From assembly GCF_900172225.1 (NCBI RefSeq), contig NZ_FWFO01000002.1, positions 62,001-126,000 of the forward strand: a stretch of 64,000 bases of DNA. The letters are read 5' to 3'. The position numbers were made by a program, and so were the translations under genes. The notes under the pieces are model-generated. The model was not told the origin of the DNA and made no database searches. It saw nothing but the letters and a program-made list of their open reading frames with translations. Shown in pieces: positions 62,644 to 64,000 of the stretch (its first letter is position 1; each line of letters opens with the position of its first letter). This DNA comes from Falsiruegeria litorea R37 (lineage in GTDB: Bacteria > Pseudomonadota > Alphaproteobacteria > Rhodobacterales > Rhodobacteraceae).

Positions 62644-63120
62644 ATGGGCGCGGGTGTACAGCAACCAGCCGAGGCCAGTGGGCGGCGGCGTGGGCGCAGA
62701 CGCGGTCGCGCGCGTCCCATGGCCGAAATCAACGTGACGCCCTTTGTCGATGTCATGCTCGTGCTTCTGATCATTTTCATGGTGGCCGCTCCCCTGCTGA
62801 CGGTGGGGGTCCCGGTGGAACTGCCCAAAACCGCTGCAGGCGCCTTGCCCTCAGAAAGCGAAGAGCCGCTGACCGTGACCATCACCGCCGAGGGCGCGGT
62901 TGAAATCCAGACAACAGGCGTGGCCCGGAATGAGCTGGTGCCCAAGCTGCGCGCCATTGCCGCTGAGCGGTCCAGCGATCAGGTGTTTTTACGCGCCGAC
63001 GGGGCCGTGCCTTATGCGTTGGTGATGCAGGTCATGGGCGCGCTCAACGCGGGTGGGTTTTCCAATGTGGGCCTTGTGACCGACACTGGCGGGCCCACGT
63101 TTGACGAAGGCGGAGAGTGA
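62644..63120 (+). CDS. tolR: Tol-Pal system protein TolR
   Basis: 158 residues. Cytosolic basic start (GRRRGRRRGRARP), one membrane helix with the proton-carrying Asp in FVDVMLVLLIIFMVAAPLL, and a periplasmic ExbD/TolR domain (DGAVPYALVMQVMGALNAGG). MAEINVTPFVD is the family signature; the MAEIN methionine is an alternative start, which would drop the basic tail. Followed by tolA in the same frame after 9 bases. Confidence 0.94.
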   Translation: MGAGVQQPAEASGRRRGRRRGRARPMAEINVTPFVDVMLVLLIIFMVAAPLLTVGVPVELPKTAAGALPSESEEPLTVTITAEGAVEIQTTGVARNELVPKLRAIAAERSSDQVFLRADGAVPYALVMQVMGALNAGGFSNVGLVTDTGGPTFDEGGE

Positions 63121-63129
63121 GGCAGCGGT

Positions 63130-64000
63130 TTGCAGACCGGCACCAAGATCTCGGCAGTTGTCCATGTGACGTTGGTCGGATGGGCATTTCTCGGCGGAGC
63201 CTTCCGGTCCGAGCCCTTGCCGTTTGACGTGCAGGACGTCTCGGTGATTTCCGCCGAGGACTTTGCGGCCCTCAGCGCGCCGGTGCAGACGCCCGAGGTG
63301 GCGCAGCAGCCCGATGCCTTGCAACAACCCGAAACGCCCGAGGTTGAGGTGGCCGTGCCCGAAGCACCACAGCCTGAGCCGGAACAACAACAACCGGACC
63401 CGGTAGTCGAGCCTTTGCCGGAACCCGTGCCCGATCCAGTGGTCGAGGCGCCTGATCCGCAAGTAAGCGAAGACACGGCTGTTCTGGTGCAGCCGGATCC
63501 GGAACCGACGATCGACTTGGCCCCGCCCGGCGCGCGCCCCAAGCCGCGCCCCGTCGAACGCGTGGCCCCGCAACCGGTCGCGCCGCCTCCGCCTGACGCG
63601 ACGCCTGACGAGGTGGAAATTCCACCCGTCGTGGCCGAGGAAGGGGCAGAGGAACCACAACCCGAACAGGAACAGACCGCCCCCGAAGAGGCCACGGATC
63701 AGATCGTGACCGAGGCCGAGGAAAGCGATGAACTGGCCCCGTTGCGCTCGCCGCGTCCGCCTGCGCGTCGCCCGTCGCCGCCTGCGCAGACGGCTGAGCA
63801 GCCGACGCCGCAACCGGCCTCTCCCAGCGGAGTGCAGGATGCGTTGGCCGAAGCGCTGGCAGGCAGCCAAGAGGACATCCCGCTTGGACCGCCGCTGACC
63901 AGCGGTGAAAAGGATGGGCTGCGTTTGGCGGTTTCTCGCTGTTGGAACGTGGGCGCCTTGTCGTCCGAGGCATTGCAGACCACCGTCATTGTCGCCTTTT
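63130..64000 (+). CDS. tolA: Cell envelope protein TolA, 3' partial
   Basis: 290 codons are visible and the frame runs off the window. No ATG is available: the frame opens at TTG 63130, with GAGG 7 bases upstream and an in-frame stop (tolR's) before it. N-terminal membrane anchor (ISAVVHVTLVGWAFLGGAF), then a long linker rich in Pro, Glu and Gln (PEVAQQPDALQQPETPE, PEPEQQQPDPVVEPLPE) instead of the Ala/Lys/Glu helix of E. coli TolA, and the beginning of the C-terminal domain (LRLAVSRCWNVG). It links the TolQR motor to TolB/Pal. The dense opposite-strand frames here are coding shadow. Confidence 0.9.
   Translation, partial: MQTGTKISAVVHVTLVGWAFLGGAFRSEPLPFDVQDVSVISAEDFAALSAPVQTPEVAQQPDALQQPETPEVEVAVPEAPQPEPEQQQPDPVVEPLPEPVPDPVVEAPDPQVSEDTAVLVQPDPEPTIDLAPPGARPKPRPVERVAPQPVAPPPPDATPDEVEIPPVVAEEGAEEPQPEQEQTAPEEATDQIVTEAEESDELAPLRSPRPPARRPSPPAQTAEQPTPQPASPSGVQDALAEALAGSQEDIPLGPPLTSGEKDGLRLAVSRCWNVGALSSEALQTTVIVAF

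Noticed and set aside
63272-63973. Pro/Arg/Gly-rich minus-strand frames at the right edge
   Set aside because: They mirror the Pro/Glu-rich tolA linker on the plus strand, which follows tolR with a ribosome site.
1-64000. CRISPR arrays, tRNA and rRNA genes
   Set aside because: I found no regularly spaced short repeats, cloverleaf sequences or rRNA segments in the intergenic regions.

Overview
The window is 64 kb of GC-rich, densely packed chromosomal DNA. It most likely comes from an alphaproteobacterium of the Rhodobacteraceae (Roseobacter group). The evidence is a bhcRABCD beta-hydroxyaspartate cycle cluster, a PuuD-type urate oxidase, phosphatidylcholine synthase, xerC beside a DUF484 gene, and the order ruvCAB, ybgC, tolQRA. 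The species cannot be fixed from the sequence alone. I see no tRNA, rRNA, CRISPR array, transposase or prophage. Both edges cut genes: a di-heme peroxidase on the left and tolA on the right.

Layout. 0-2.6 kb: partial MauG/cytochrome c peroxidase-like gene facing an FG-GAP/ASPIC-UnbV secreted protein. 2.6-9.1 kb: ROK repressor divergent from a xylose-type ABC transporter (xylF-xylH-xylG), glucokinase and a Gfo/Idh/MocA oxidoreductase, with a perfect operator-like palindrome between them. 9.2-17 kb: gamma-glutamyltransferase-like gene and tamA-tamB. 17.2-23.7 kb: urate catabolism (puuD, LysR regulator, uraH, an allantoinase/OHCU-decarboxylase fusion, allA, purine permease). 23.8-30.2 kb: bhcABCD plus a GAPDH-family gene, with divergent bhcR. 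30.1-34.5 kb: ureidoglycine aminohydrolase, a tandem glycine riboswitch with a lone gcvH, a lysozyme-inhibitor-like protein and a glyoxylate/hydroxypyruvate reductase. 34.6-41 kb: acyl-CoA dehydrogenase, thioesterase, truA, ycjX-GNAT-ycjF and a lipoprotein whose start is frameshifted at an A9 tract. 41-58 kb: ileS, a P1 peptidase, a DUF1111 di-heme protein, ogt, pcs, xerC, DUF484, transaldolase, priA, MFS and MATE transporters, prmA and DUF1127. 58-64 kb: ruvCAB, two small genes, ybgC and tolQRA.

How the parts fit. The 17-34.5 kb block looks like a glyoxylate hub. Urate is broken down to glyoxylate and urea (PuuD, UraH, PuuE-UraD, AllE-type enzyme, AllA; the allantoate hydrolase is not in the window). 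Glyoxylate can then enter the beta-hydroxyaspartate cycle encoded next door, be reduced by the GhrA-like enzyme, or exchange with glycine, whose level the riboswitch upstream of gcvH senses. The individual enzyme families are known; the proposed coupling is my inference from gene order.

The least explained signal is a family of at least six GC-rich palindromic elements of about 100-200 bp (near 9.1, 19.4, 23.7, 32.0, 32.8 and 50.4 kb). They share GCTCCCGCCC outer ends, a CGTTGGGCC core and copy-specific perfect hairpins. Every copy sits close behind a stop codon. Some are single units and some are head-to-head pairs, like REP/BIME elements. Two copies in inverted orientation bracket the riboswitch-gcvH unit.
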